From positions 3,194,318 through 3,258,317 of the forward strand of contig CM037462.1 of the NCBI GenBank assembly GCA_021014325.1: a DNA stretch of 64,000 nt. The letters run 5' to 3'. Both the position numbers and the translations under genes were made by a program. The DNA comes from Plazaster borealis (lineage: Eukaryota > Echinodermata > Asteroidea > Forcipulatida > Labidiasteridae). Of this stretch, positions 1 through 12,789 are shown in pieces (position 1 is the stretch's first letter; each line of letters begins with the position of its first letter). The notes beneath the pieces are model-generated. The model saw nothing but the letters and a program-made list of their open reading frames with translations, was not told where the DNA came from and searched no databases.

Positions 1-889
1 CTGTTTTCGATTGTGTACTTGTGGGATACTGTAGATGTGTTTGTTAGGCTAAAACATTGTGCGACGTCATCATGATGTCACCAGTGTCAATAGATTTCGC
101 TCGCCACAATTCCTGTCCTATGGCCTGTGTGGTAAAGAAACATCTCCATAAGACTGTGCGGCACAGTATGCTACTTTATGTGTTCTCTGATGTTATAATG
201 TAAGGAATTATGAAGTCACCACCTGTAAGAGCACGCTCTATCAATCGTCTATTATTTTTTCAAGATTATCAAAAAAGATAAGTTTAATTTTGAAATGTAC
301 AGAATATGCTTGAGTCAGAAGTTGTTCCCCATCCTGGAATACTCTGAGCTACGGTACTAATGTTTCAAGCTCGAAAACATTTTGAATCAATTTCTGATTT
401 CACGTACTAACACAAAACGTTTAACTTTATTGCTTATTTATTTATTTAGGACGAAAAGCAGTCATAAGCACCATGTAATAAAGTTCAAAGTAACAAGTCT
501 CCACTGTAAGAAAACTAGTGACGTTTGAAAGAAAAGCGGGATTTTTTAAAAGCCTTCAACATTAAATGCCGTATTCTACAATTGTTACTTTTTACTGTCT
601 ACGTGTGTGTCAGTTCGTGGAATCGGTGGGTGACGATTTGATAGCTTCACAGTTACCTTGACAAATGTGTCTCGAAAATAAAACATTCATGACTTATCGC
701 ATTGCTGCTTGCAATGGTTTATTGTCTGACACAATGTATGTACTAAAATAAACTTCGAAGTCTAGACACTATTGTGTACATTTAACCACTACATTTTTCA
801 TTTGATAGCTTCACAGTTACATTGACAATGTGTCTCGAAAGTAAACATGCATGAATTGTCGCATGAATGCTTGCAGTGGTTTAAATACC
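1..889. repeat. Non-coding segment D, copy 1
   Basis: This stretch is repeated with small differences at 3,138-4,019; for example GTGCGACGTCATCATGATG occurs in both. Inside it a shorter phrase, TTTGATAGCTTCACAG, recurs (near 637 and 803, and again near 2,978). No open frame of note lies in it on either strand. CRE-like TGACGTCA-type octamers are present. It is probably part of a larger interspersed repeat cut by the window edge. Confidence 0.7.
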
Positions 890-2440
890 ATTTTTGTTTT
901 CAAAAAATAACAACGAATTTAGCGTTTTTAGTTTATTAGTTCTGGTTGTTTAACCAAAAACTCAAAATTTGATTAAAACTAATTACATTTAATTACACAA
1001 TAAATCATTGGATGACGTCATTATGTTGTCTAAATTTCTGTTTCGTCTATTTGTCAGGTGTAACACTGTTGCCAAGTTTCATAACCGTACGAGATTGGGA
1101 AGAATGTCAAAGTCTGCGGACAACGATGCGTGTGTATTTTTGAGATGGAACAAACTCAAAAATCCACTAGAGATTTAGTGTTTGTTGGAACAAACACTAG
1201 GTGTTCGGCTATCTTTGGGGTCAGTGCTTTGTTTATGTGTGAGCTAGATGATGCGTTAGTTTAAACAGGGAATAAATGCAACTCACAATATGAGGTTTCA
1301 AAAATAGTAATGATCGATTGTTAAGCCAAATTAAAAAAAACAATGACGTCATTATGACGTTAGATAAGTTATTATCGAGACATTGGTATTTAAGTATGTG
1401 CTTAAAATGTTAAGTGAAAAAACAAAGTTGAACTATACAAAGTGTTTTCAGCAAAAGAGTACATCATTTAATTTATTAGATAAATTATTAGGGTAAATAT
1501 TGTCCTTTTAATACAGAGAATCATTTTTTGAATTCCCTTTCATCTTGGTTGCAAATCTTCAAACGAGCCGTTGAATTACTTACAAGTACAGCCATGTAAG
1601 CCATTTACTGAAGTTTATTTATTTTTCAATGAATATTCATTTTGATTCTTTATGGATTAATAAATCCAGCTATGCTAATCATGTTGACATTATTAATTTA
1701 CAATTATTAGAAGTTTTCAACAGGGTTTCAAATACAGTGAGTTGGATACTCATGGAGTATCGGTGCATGAAACATTGATTGCTCAAAACATATGCACTGA
1801 TGATGATGTCATTAAAATAAGTCAAACATAGTATGAACTATCGGTTGCATTTTTTAAAATCGCTTGCTTGATTTTTAGACATTGATTTTCATTCATACAG
1901 AACGGTGGGTTAAATTTAGAATATTGAAAGAAAACACACTTGTTTTGGATAATTATGAAAGACAAAGGCAAGTCATGAAGACGGCAAGTCTAAGCCTCTC
2001 GTGAATTTTGACTAATAACATAATTAGTTGATTACTATTTCTACCTCTATGGTGCACCATACACTCAGCAAGGAAATAATAATGGAACACAACAACGGGT
2101 GTGAAAACTTTATAGCTTTATTTCTCACATAATTAAAAGTCATACGAATCACTGAAGCAGGTTGCCATCTCAGTAAAACTTCGTTTTCGATTCCATGTTC
2201 ACCATGAGCCATCAAAAGGGCGAATAGGGGAACAACTTGACGCTGAACATGGCACAGGTTGAGCGGAATTTAATTGTGGAGTGTTATTGCGCCATTGATA
2301 AGCCAACGTTATAAGTGCGTTGAACTGCGACACGTCAAAATTTGCACGGAAATCATGCAACTACGTCCAGCCTTCAGTGAAGGCGCACGTAGGCTTTGGA
2401 CCTCGTGATCAATGGAAGTGACGACGAAAGTAAGCATTCA
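890..2440 (+). repeat. Repeat R, copy 1
   Basis: First of four copies of a non-coding repeat (others near 4,020-6,990, 7,180-8,870 and, inverted, 12,790-14,495). Shared landmarks include the hairpin AGTGTTTGTTGGAACAAACA followed by AGGTGTTCGG, and the phrase GGTGCACCATACACTCAGCA. Copy 1 lacks a segment that copies 2-4 have just after the hairpin. Short open frames here are small and not conserved in frame. Confidence 0.75.
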
Positions 2441-2500
2441 TGACTTGTCGCATGATTGCTTGCAATAATTACCTGTCTCATACAATGCTACGTAGAACTT

Positions 2501-2675
2501 CGGACATGTTTAGGAGAGTGACATAGTGGGCATTCCACAGGTTGTGACTATGATCCCTTTTCTTTAATCTTTTCTGTTTTAAACATTGTGGGCATGAGCC
2601 CACAACACGAGAAAAGCCCACAAGTACAGATCCTACTTACAAGTAGCCCCTCAATGTAGCTCTTGTAAGCACGGA
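2501..2675. repeat. 175-bp segment also at 42,982-43,156
   Basis: The segment starting CGGACATGTTTAGGAGAGTG and ending TTGTAAGCACGGA appears, by eye identical and of the same length, at 42,982-43,156 in a different repeat context 40 kb away. It contains an inverted repeat around GTGGGCATGAGCCCAC. The flanking repeat is interrupted here compared with its relatives near 750 and 2,930. It is probably a small mobile element; no coding capacity. Confidence 0.7.
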
Positions 2676-3137
2676 GCCAGCCAGACACTTCGGAGCCAGA
2701 CACTATTGTGTACATCCATTGCATTCATTTGCAAATTTGATATTTTAAAAGTTATAGGTCAGTAATTGTCGCATGACTGGTTGCAATGCAATGGTTTATT
2801 TACTTATACAATGTTCACTATACAGCCAATGCACACATTCTCATGTACGTAATAGCCTTTTTCAGGCGATTGTACAGTACTATCCAGATCCAGAAAGCAC
2901 AATTTAAACGCTACATAAAACTTTGGAGTCTATAGGCACTATTTGTACATTTAAACAGTACATACATTTGTACATTTGATAGTTTCACAGTACATTGACA
3001 AAATGTGTCCTGAAAGTAAAAATCCATGCCTTGTTGAAGAACTGCTTGCATTGGTTTATTGTATGATACATAATGACATGAATATAATTAGCAAATCTTG
3101 AGACCACCGTATCTCGAAAAGTATAAGTCCGATCATC
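2676..3137. other. Spacer of repeat fragments, no gene
   Basis: Holds degenerate pieces of segment D, including further TTTGATAG-TTCACAG phrases near 2,978. I see no gene, RNA gene or intact element. Confidence 0.5.
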
Positions 3138-4019
3138 TGTTTTCGTTTGTGTACTCGTGGGATACTGTAGATGTGTTTGTTAGGTTAAAACATTGTGCGA
3201 CGTCATCATGATGTCACCAGTTCCCAACGTAAAATCAATAAATTTCGCTCGCCACAATTCCTGTCCTATGGCCTGTGTGGTAAAAAAAAAACTCCATAAA
3301 ACTGTGCGGCGCGGTATGCTACTTTATGTGTTCTCTGATGTTATAATGTAAGGAATTATGAAGTCACCACCTGTAAGAGCACGCTCTATCAATCATCTAA
3401 TTTTCAAGATTATCAAAAAAAAATAGTTTAATTTTGAAATCTACAGAATATGCTTGATCGAGTCAGAAGTTGTTCCCCATCCCATCCTGGAATACTGTGA
3501 GCTACGGTACTAATGTTTCAAGCTCAAAAACATTAAGCATCAATTCTTGATTTCACGTACTAACACAAAACGTTTAACTTTATTGCTTATTTATTTAGGA
3601 CGAAAAGCAGTCATAAGCACCATGTATTAAAGTTCAAAGTAACAAGTCTCCACTGTAAGAAAACTAGTGACGTTTTAAAGGAAAGCCGCGGGATTTTATA
3701 AAAGCTTTCAACATTAAATGCCGTTTTCTACAATTGTTACTTTTACTGTCTATGTGTGTGTCAGTTCGTTGACAAATGTGTCTCGAAAATAAAAACATTA
3801 ATACTTATCGCATGGTTGCTTGCACTGGTTTATTGTCTGACACAATGTAGGCTATGTACTAAAATAAACTGTCTAGACACTAGTGTGTACATTTAACCAG
3901 TATATTGTACATTTGATAGCTTCACGGTTACATTGACAAAGTGTCTCGAAAGTAAACATGCATGAATTGTCGCATGACTGCTTGCAGTGGTTTAAATACC
4001 ATCTGTTTTCAAAAAATAA
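3138..4019. repeat. Non-coding segment D, copy 2
   Basis: Direct copy of 1-889, with point differences and small indels such as a missing stretch after TCAGTTCGT. No coding content is visible. It runs straight into repeat R copy 2, as copy 1 runs into R copy 1, so D and R together look like one repeated unit of at least 2.4 kb. Confidence 0.7.
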
Positions 4020-6990
4020 CAACGAATTTATAGTTCTTAGTTTCTGAGTTCTGGTTCATAAACCAAAAACTCAAAATTTGATTAACAGTTCTTACATTTA
4101 GTTACCCAATAAATCATTGGATGACGTCATTATGTTGTCAAAATTTCTGTTTCATCTATTTGTCGGGTGTAACACTGTTGCAAAGTTTCATTACACTGTT
4201 AAAAATGTCCGTAAATTTACGGACTCCGTAAAGTGAAATATTCCGTATTTTCGCCGTAATTTTACGGACTTTCCGTATATGTAAATATTAATTATGCTAA
4301 TAAGCGTAATTACAATCAACCACATTTGCCCAAACACCTACACATAATATAGTACATGTAAGTACATATTGTTATTTCACCCACAACCGTGTACACATGT
4401 GCAAACTCATGTTAAGGGTTTTTTATTTTACGGAATTAAAAAACTTTTCCGGTAATAGAACTGCCAGAACAAAAATATAGTTCCGTATTCCTGCAGCTCT
4501 ATTACCGTAAAAGTTTTTTAATTCCGTAAAATAAAAAACCCTTAACATGAGTTTGTACATGTGTACACGGTTGTGGGTGAAGTAACAGTATGTACTTACA
4601 TGTACTATATTATGTGTAGGTGTTTGGGCAAATGTAGTTGATGGTAATTACGCTTATTAGCATAATTAATATTTACATTTACGGAAAGTCCGTAAAATTA
4701 CGGCGAAAATACGGAATATTTCACTCTACGGAGTCCGTAAATTTACGGACACTTTTAACAGTGTACCGTACGAGCTTGGGAAGGATGTCAAAGTCTGCAG
4801 ACAACGATTTGTGTGTATTTTTGAGATGGAACAAACTCAAAAATCCACTAGAGCTTTAGTGTTTGTTGGAACAAACACTAGGTGTTCGGATTTCATTGGG
4901 TCAGTGTTGTGTCAATGTGTTAACTGTTTTATTGAGTCGATGAAAAGATTGTTGATAGCTTTTGAAATTTCAAAGTGTAAATCAATTACGTGTATACATT
5001 TAGTTTACACGGGAAATTAAGGCTAACGTTCCTACTTAAGAGCTCTAGAACGTGTATTAATTGAACATCTGTGACAATTTTTATGTAAATATTCATAAAC
5101 TGCACTGATAAATAGTACACAAGACTTTTACTGACAATTCAAAAAGAGCTTCTTAATATATATTTCTGTTACTTCCGGTTGGACAGGAAGCCAGGTCAAA
5201 TCATGTCACTATCAATTATACAGAACTTTCATACATAAAACATTCACAAAAAATGCAAAGCTTAAAATCATAATAGATGTATTTCTCAATATATGGTTTT
5301 TCGAAATAATAAACTTTAGATAGATCAAGTTAAACTGCACCTTTAAGGTGATTTCATAATTGTATGACAATGGATGACGTCATTTGAACAGGATCTCAAA
5401 TTTTGGATGTTACAAATCAGGGCTTGAATACATGCAAGGTTTTAGCTTTGATCACGCATTTTTGGCCGTAAATATAAATCTGCCGTAAATATACAACTAT
5501 TAAGTATCATGTATTCCATTCAATAAAGTTTATTTATTTTTCGATGGTTATAGATTCTTTGTTGATTAAAAAAAAACACACTAAATGCCATTCATTTTGA
5601 TGTTATTAGGTTACAATTCAGAAAGGTTTTTAACAGGGTTTCAAATCCAGTGAGGTGGATACTCGGTTTAGGAAACATTGATTGTTCAATACAAAAAACA
5701 CTGATGATGATGTCGCTAAAATAAGTCAAGCAAGGTGCGATTTGGTAGTTGTATTTTATAAAAAGCTTGCTTGATTTTTAGATATTGATTTTCCTACAGA
5801 ACAGTTTGTTAATTTTTAGACTATTGAAAAAGTCACTTGTTTTAAGTCATAATGCAAAACGAAGGCAAATCATGAAGACGGCAAATCTAAGCCTCTCGTG
5901 AATTTTGACTTAACATAATGACTAATTTCGACTAATACCATAAGTTCTATTTCTACCTGTATAGTGCATCATACAGGAAATAAGGAATGCAACAGCGTGG
6001 AAATATGTCACGATGGATCCAAGACCATTCTGGTGGATGTGCTGTGTTCTGTAGAAGAAAAAAACAATATTAAAAATGAACAAAGTTATGACTCAAGGAA
6101 AGTTAAGTCAAGCTGAAACTGTTAAAATAAACAAAAATCAAGATTTAAAACGTTTCATAATTATACAATAATATTACTAATTTATTGAATTTATGTTGCG
6201 CTCTCTCCAGGACCAGCCTAAACTATACAACAAAATCAAACTAAGGAAATTGCACCAGAAACAGTTAGTGGAAGCTTGGTGTCTATATTGTTTTTGAAGT
6301 GAATAACTTATAAACAAAACCTACTTAACACAAACTTCAAAAAGTTGTTTTAAAAATAATTATTCATGTCATAATACAAAGTTGCCGAAAAACATTCATC
6401 AGTCGGACCATTTTCTGACTTAGGTGACACGCAGCCAACAATCATACCAATCCCCCATTGCCCAATTCTACCTCTTCGACGGTCATACTAAACGTTCCCT
6501 AGTTTAAAAAACATCACCAACGCCACCACTTGATGATTAAGGATAAACTTTATAACATAATTGTGCATTAATACTCATTTTGAAAAGCAATGATTTTCAC
6601 ACAAAGCTTACCGTGTTATCACCGTGTAGCATCTATAACCTCTGCCGTAGACGCCGTCCGAAACACCCTTTATGAGCTGATGATGTCAGGTCTGGTCTCG
6701 GTGTTTGATCAAAACATAACCAATGTTCGTCTTTTTCTGCTTGCATTTTCTCACATAATTAAAAGCCATAGGAATCACTGAAGCAGGTGGTCATCTCAGT
6801 GAAACTTCGTCTTCAATTCCATATTGATCATAAAGCCATGAGAAGGGCGAATAGAGGAACAATTAGACGCTAAATATGAGGAGAATTCAGATCTATAATG
6901 TTAGTACGCCATTGAAGATTGCACTACGTTGTAAGTACGATGACCTTTGGCATGTCAAAACATGAATGGAAAATCACGCCAGGCGCACAT
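4020..6990 (+). repeat. Repeat R, copy 2, interrupted by a mobile element
   Basis: Second copy of repeat R, split by the TA-flanked element at 4,194-4,763. It retains the AACAAACACTAGGTGTTCGG hairpin boundary (near 4,868-4,890), the TTCCGGTTGGACAGGAAGCC phrase (near 5,170) and the AAAGCCATAGGAATCACTGAAGCA phrase shared with R copy 3. The stretch near 5,327-5,360 is the uninterrupted form of the site that carries a TTAA-flanked element in the inverted copy at 13.6 kb. Confidence 0.7.
4194..4763. mobile_element. Long-inverted-repeat MITE with TA target duplication (Tc1/mariner-like)
   Basis: A 570-bp near-palindrome. The ends read CACTGTTAAAAATGTCCGTA and its inverse, and the arms match through most of the length, including TCCGTAAATTTACGGA and AACCCTTAACATGAGTTTG. 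It is flanked by TA at 4,192-4,193 and 4,764-4,765. Repeat R copies 1 and 3 carry the uninterrupted site (near 1,080 and 7,390), so the insertion point is visible directly. There is no transposase; it would have to be moved in trans. The TA duplication and CACTG end suggest the Tc1/mariner group, by inference. Confidence 0.85.
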
Positions 6991-7179
6991 GGCACCGATT
7001 GTAAACAACTACGGTTGCACCACGTTGGTCTGTAACAAGCGCCTTGACTGGCTAGCTACCCACCGTTGCCAGTCGCGCCGGAGTAAGCCATGCTGCGTTA
7101 GGCAATGGATTTAAGATTTGAACATTTTTAAAGGCCAATTTCTTTTAGAAATCTATAAAAACCTTAATTTGTTCCAATG

Positions 7180-8870
7180 TATAAAACGATAAGTATTCAA
7201 TACCCTTTGTTTTCAGGAAATAACAACGAATTTATCGTTCTAAGTTTGCGAGTTCTGGTTGTTAAACCAAAAACTCAAAATTTGATGAAATTAATTACAT
7301 TTAATTACCCAATAAATCATTGGGTGACGTCATTGTATTGTCGAAATTTCTGTTTCATCTTTTCATCGGGTGTAATATTGTTGCCAAGTTTCATGACCGT
7401 GCGAGTTTGGGAAAGATATCAAAGTCTGCGGACAACGATGCGTGTATTTTTGAGGTGGGCGAACAAACTCAAAAATCCACTAGAGATTTAGTGTTTGTTG
7501 GAACAAACACTAGGTGTTCGGATTTCATTGGGGTCAGTGTTGTGTCAATGTGTGAACTATTTTATTGAGTCGATGAAAAGATTGTTGATAGCTTTTGAAA
7601 TTTCAAAGTGTAAATCAAATACGTGTATACATTCAGTTTACACGGGAAATAAATGATAACGTTCCTACTTAAGACTGCATTGAGCTCTAGAACGTGTATT
7701 AATTGAACATCTGTTTCAATTTTTATGAAAGTATTCATAAACTGTACTGTAAATAAGACTTTAACTGACAATTCAAAAAAGAGACTCTTAATATGTATTT
7801 CTTTTACTTCCGGTTGGACAGGAAGCCAGGTCAAATCATGTCATTATCAATTAAATAGAACTTTCACACATAAAACATTCGCAAAAAATGCAAAGCTTAA
7901 AACATCATTTCTAAAGATACGATTACAAAGTGTTTTCAGCAAAAGAGTACATTATTTAATTTATTATATAAATTATTAGGGTAAATTGTCCTTTTCATAC
8001 AGAGCATCAATATTTGAATCCCCTTTCATCTTGGTTGCATATCTTCAAACGAGCCGCTGAACTACTCACAAGTACAGCCATGTAAGCCATTTACTGAAGT
8101 TAATTTATTTTTCAATTAATATTGATTATTTATGGATTAATAAATCCAACTATGCTAATCATGTTCACATTATTAATTTACAATTATTAGAAGTTTTCAA
8201 CAGGGTTTCAAATACAGTGAGTTGAATACTCATGAAGTATCTGTGTATGAAACATCGATTGTTCAAAACTATGCACTGATGATGATGTCATTAAAATAAG
8301 TCAAGCATAGTATGAGCTATCGGTTGCATTTTTTTTTTTTTTTTTAAGACAGATTTTCATTCATACAGAACGGTGGGTTAAATTTAGAATATTGAAAGAA
8401 AACACACTTGTTTTAGATAATTATGAAAGACAAAGGCAAGTCATGAAGACGGCAAGTCTAAGCCTCTCGTGAATTTTGCTTAATAACATAATGAGTTGAG
8501 CTACCTCTATGGTGCACCATACACTCAGCAAGGAAATAAGGATGGAACACAACAACGAGTGTGAAAACTTTATAGCTTTATTTCTCACATAATTAAAAGC
8601 CATACGAATCACTGAAGCAGGTGGCCATCTCAGTAAAACTTCGTCTTCGATTCCATGTTCACCATGAACCATCAAAAGGGCGAATAGGGGAACAACTTGA
8701 CGCTGAACATGGCACAGGTGGAGCGGAATTTAATTCTGCAGTGTTATTGCGCCATTGATAAGCCAACGTTATAAATGCGTTGAACTGCGACACGTCAAAA
8801 CTTGCACGGAAATCATGCAACTACATCCAGCCTTCAGTGAAGGCCCACGTAGGCTTTGGACCTCGTGATC
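7180..8870 (+). repeat. Repeat R, copy 3
   Basis: Third direct copy. It keeps both the hairpin boundary (near 7,490-7,520) and the TTCCGGTTGGACAGGAAGCC phrase (near 7,806), and continues to the AAGCCAACGTTATAA phrase shared with copy 1. Small open frames here, such as one from 8,675 leftwards, recur in copy 1 only because the DNA is repeated. Confidence 0.7.
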
Positions 8871-9300
8871 AATGGAGCGGAACGTGCTTCCGAGGGCTAT
8901 TACTAACGAAATGTTCAACTTACATTTTGAGCCGGAGGTCAAGGTCAAACGGGGTCACTCTTTGTGTAGCGTTTGTTGAGTTTTAATAGACCTGTCCGAT
9001 GATGCATAGATTGTTGAAATCCATTAAATTGTTATCGAGTTATGATTTTTTGAAATATTAAACTTTGATTTACTGTAATTCGACACCTGGTGACGTAATC
9101 ATTACGTCACAACTCACTTGGCATCTCCTAGTTATAGTCTAACTACATGCAAAGTTTCAAGTTTATCCAAGGTTCGCATCTATGTTTTTTTTTGCGGACA
9201 AACGACTATCAGAAGAAAAAGAAGAACTAAAAAAAAAAAACCGAACAATAACAAAGAGTTGTTCGGGCTGAATGCCCGAACACCTAACTAGACATTGAGT
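8871..9300 (+). repeat. Partial repeat unit U ending in a hairpin
   Basis: A fragment of the U unit, recognised by AAGGTCAAACGGGGTCAC and GATGATGCATAGATTGT. It ends in an A-rich run, the phrase CGAACAATAACAA, the hairpin GTTCGGGC-loop-GCCCGAAC and then ACCTAACTAGA. The next U unit starts directly at this point, so the junction is head-to-tail. Confidence 0.6.
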
Positions 9301-10866
9301 TTTTGTTTACTACAAAAACAAGGTGTTCGTGGTGAGCGACTGATTGAATACGTAACGACATTTAACATTACCAATCCAATGCCTGGTTCAAGAGTTATGA
9401 ATTTTACAAAACGTATACATCAACTTCCGGTTTCGACCGGAGGTCAAGGTCAAGTAGGGTTACATTTTGTGTAGTGCGAGATCAGTTTATGAAGACCTTT
9501 TAGATGATGGATGGATTGTAAACATCCAATATTTGGTTCAGAAGTTATGATTTTTTCAACTATAAAGTTTCAAATTCCGTTTTGAACCGGAAGTCAATGT
9601 CAAATGAGGTCACAGTGTGTAGCGTTTCTTAAATCTTTGGAGCCCTTTCTGATGATGCATAGATGATAAAAATCCAATGTGTGGTTCAGGAGTTCTGATT
9701 TTTTCAAATATTAAATTTCATCTCCCGGTTTGAACAGGAAGTAAAGATCAATTGGGGTCACATTCTGTATATTGTTTGTTAAGTTGTTACATACTTGTCC
9801 AATGATGTATAGATTGTAAAAATCCATTGTGTGCTTCAGGAATTATGAATTTTGAAACATTAAACTTCAACTTCCGTTTTGAACCGGAAGTCAGGGTCAA
9901 ACGGGGTCACAATAAGTGTAGCGTATGTTAGGTTTTATATAGACCTTTCAGATGATGTATAGATTGTAAAAATCCAATGTGTGGTTCAGGAGTTACACGT
10001 GCTATTACACTATCTCGCGTTATCAAAGTGGCTCAACACAAACGTGCGCTTTAATGCCGGTGGTTATAAGACAAGATGTGAATGTCAAAATGTTGTTATT
10101 TCTGTGCAAAAATTTGAGCAGGCTCAACGTTCTACAACCTGATGCAAAAATTATGCTGAAATGATAAATAGTTTTTGAGATACAAATTTTGTGAAATTTT
10201 AAATTTCCGGGTTGAACCGAACGTCAAGGTCAAATGGGGTCACTTTCTGTGTAGCGTCTGTTGGACCTTTAACGAACTTTCCGATGATGTATAGATTGTA
10301 AAAATCCAACATGTCGTTCATGAGTTATGATTTTTTTTCAAATATTAAACTTTGATTTAATGTAATTCAATACCTGATGACGTCATCATGACATCATCAA
10401 GTTTGTGTCGTCTTGATATTTAGGTTCAAATGTCTGATGAGTTTCAATGTAAAATTCAATTTCAAACTTGAGTTATGCCGTAGATAAGCCCGAAAATGAT
10501 GTTTTTCAAGAAAAAACCAAAGGCAAACTTTGACCTGGGGGAATGACCTTGAAGAAAAGGTCATACGATTTTGACGTTAACTTTTGAAATGTAGCCCCAG
10601 TCTTGATCTATCACATGCCCAATTATGAACATCATAGCTTTCATATTCAATGAGATACAGCAAATACCAAATGATCATTTTTCAACTTTAAAAACCTTGT
10701 AATTCGACACCTGATGACGTCAGCATGACGTCATTAACTTTGTGCCGTCCTCATACTGAGGTTCAATTGTCTGATGAGTTTCATTGTTCAATTCAGTTTC
10801 AATCTTGAGTTATGCTGTAGAGAAGAGTTCCAGGGAAGAAGAAGAAGATGGAGAAGAAAAGAAAAC
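9301..10866 (+). repeat. Repeat unit U1
   Basis: About 1.57 kb. It starts with TTTTTGTTTACTACAAAAAC (a hairpin) and AGGTGTTCGTGG, then holds five or so subrepeats of about 150-170 bp. Each has a CCGG-centred palindrome of the type ACTTCCGGTTTGAACCGGAAGT, an AAGGTCAAA-GGGTCAC phrase and a GATGTATAGATTGTAAAAAT phrase. It ends near an AAGAAGAAG-rich stretch. U2 follows head-to-tail, and two inverted relatives lie at 15.1-18.5 kb. Confidence 0.75.
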
Positions 10867-12555
10867 TATACATTGAATTTTTGTTTACTACAAAAACACG
10901 GTGTTCGTGGTGAGTGATTGAATGAATAGGTCATTATACCTTATCAATCCAATTCCTGGTTCAGGAGTTGTGAATTAAAAAAAAAAATTAACATCAACTT
11001 CCGGTTTTGACCGGAAGTCAAGGTCAAATAGGGGTCACATTTTGTGTAGCGCGTTTAGTTTATGAAGACGTTTTAGATGGTGTATGGATTGTAAACCTCC
11101 AACAATTTGTTGAAACATTAACTTTCACTCTCCGGTTTGAACCGGAAGTCAAGGTCAAATGAGGTCACAGTGTGTAGCTTTTCTTAAATCTTTGGAGCCC
11201 TTTCTGATGATGTATAGATGATACAAATCCAATGTGTGGTTCAGGAATTCTGATTTTTTCAAATATTAAATTTTATCTTCCGGTTTGAACAGGAAGTAAA
11301 GGTCAATTGGGGTCACATTCTGTATATTGTTTGTTAAGTTGTTACATACTTGTCCAATGATGTATAGATTGTAAAAATCCATCGTGTGGTTCAGGAATTA
11401 TGAATTTTGAAACATTAAATTTCAACTTCCGCTTTGAACCGGAAGTCAGGGTCAAACGGGGTCACAATAAGTGTAGCGTAAGTCAGGTTTTATAAAGACC
11501 TTTCAGATGATGTATAGATTGTAAAAATCCAATGTGTGGTTCAGGAGTTACGAATTTTTCAAGTACTACATGGATTATCTTTATGCCGGGGTGCGCAATA
11601 TACAAGGTAACATCCAGCGATGTTAAATGTATTCCTACATGTAGTTGATGTAAACTGAACTACACGTTCAAAATGCATGTTTCTGTTGTACACGCGCTAT
11701 AACAGTATCTCGCGTTATCAAAGTGGGTCAACACAAACGTGCGCTTTAATGCCGGTGGTCATAAGACAAGATGTAAATGTCAAAATGTTGTTATTTCTGT
11801 GCAAAAGTTTGAGCAGGCTCAACTTTCTACAATCTGATGCAAAAATTATGCTGAAATGATAAGTGGTTTTGAGATACGAATATTATGAAATTTTAAATTT
11901 CTGGGTTGAACCGGAAGTCAAGGTCAAATGGGGTCACTTTCTGTGCAGCGTTTGTTGAACCTTTAACGAAATTTCCGATGATGTATAGATTGTAAAAATC
12001 CAACATGTCGTTCATGAGTTATGATTTTTCAAATATTAAACTTTGATTTAATGTAATTCAATACCTAATGACGTCATCATGACATCATCACGTTTGTGTC
12101 GTCTTGATATTTAGGTTCAAATGTCTGATGAGTTTCAATGTAAAATTCAATTTCAATCTTGAGTTATGCCGTAGATAAGCCCGAAAATGATGTTTTTCAA
12201 GAAAAAAACCAAAGGCAAACTTTGACCTAGGGGCTTGACCTTGAAGAAAAGGTCATACGATTTTGACGTTAACTTTTGAAATGTAGCCCCAGTCTTGATC
12301 TATCACATGCCCAATTATGAACATCATAGCTTTCATATTCAATGAGATACAGCAAATACCAAATGATCATTTTTCAACTTTAAAAACCTTGTAATTCGAC
12401 ACCTGATGACGTCATCATGACGAAATTGTGCAAGTGCCGTGCTCATGTTAAGGTTGAAGTATATGCTAAGTTTCAAGGTTCAATTAAATTTCTTTTTTGA
12501 GTTCTGTTCTGGAGAAGAGTTCCGGTGAAGAAGAAGATGAAGAAGAAAAAAAAAA
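10867..12555 (+). repeat. Repeat unit U2
   Basis: Direct copy of U1, with the same order of subrepeats plus a short extra stretch before the conserved GCGCTATAACAGTATCTCGCG region (near 11,694). It ends at GAAGAAGAAGATGAAGAAG and the hairpin array. The units at 15,095-16,780 and 16,781-18,480 are its reverse complements with few visible differences. Confidence 0.75.
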
Positions 12556-12568
12556 AAATCAGAACAAT

Positions 12569-12776
12569 AACAAGAGGTGTTCGTTCTTTTATTGCACGAA
12601 CACCTAAAAAACAGAACAATAACAAGAGGTGTTCGTGCTTGTATTGCACGAACACCTAAAAAAAAAAACGGAACAATAACAAGAGGTGTTCGTGCTCATA
12701 TTGCACGAACACCTAAAAACAAAAAAAACCGGAACAATAACAAGAGGTGTTCATGCTCATATTGCACGAACACCTA
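12569..12776 (+). repeat. Array of four hairpins (AGGTGTTCG...CGAACACCT)
   Basis: Four tandem units of about 50-55 bp. Each is CAATAACAAGAGGTGTTCGT, a loop, GCACGAACACCT, then an A run. The stem pairs AGGTGTTCGTGC with GCACGAACACCT. It closes the U2 unit and mirrors the longer array at 14,503-15,085. Confidence 0.85.
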
Positions 12777-12789
12777 ATAATCATGAAAT

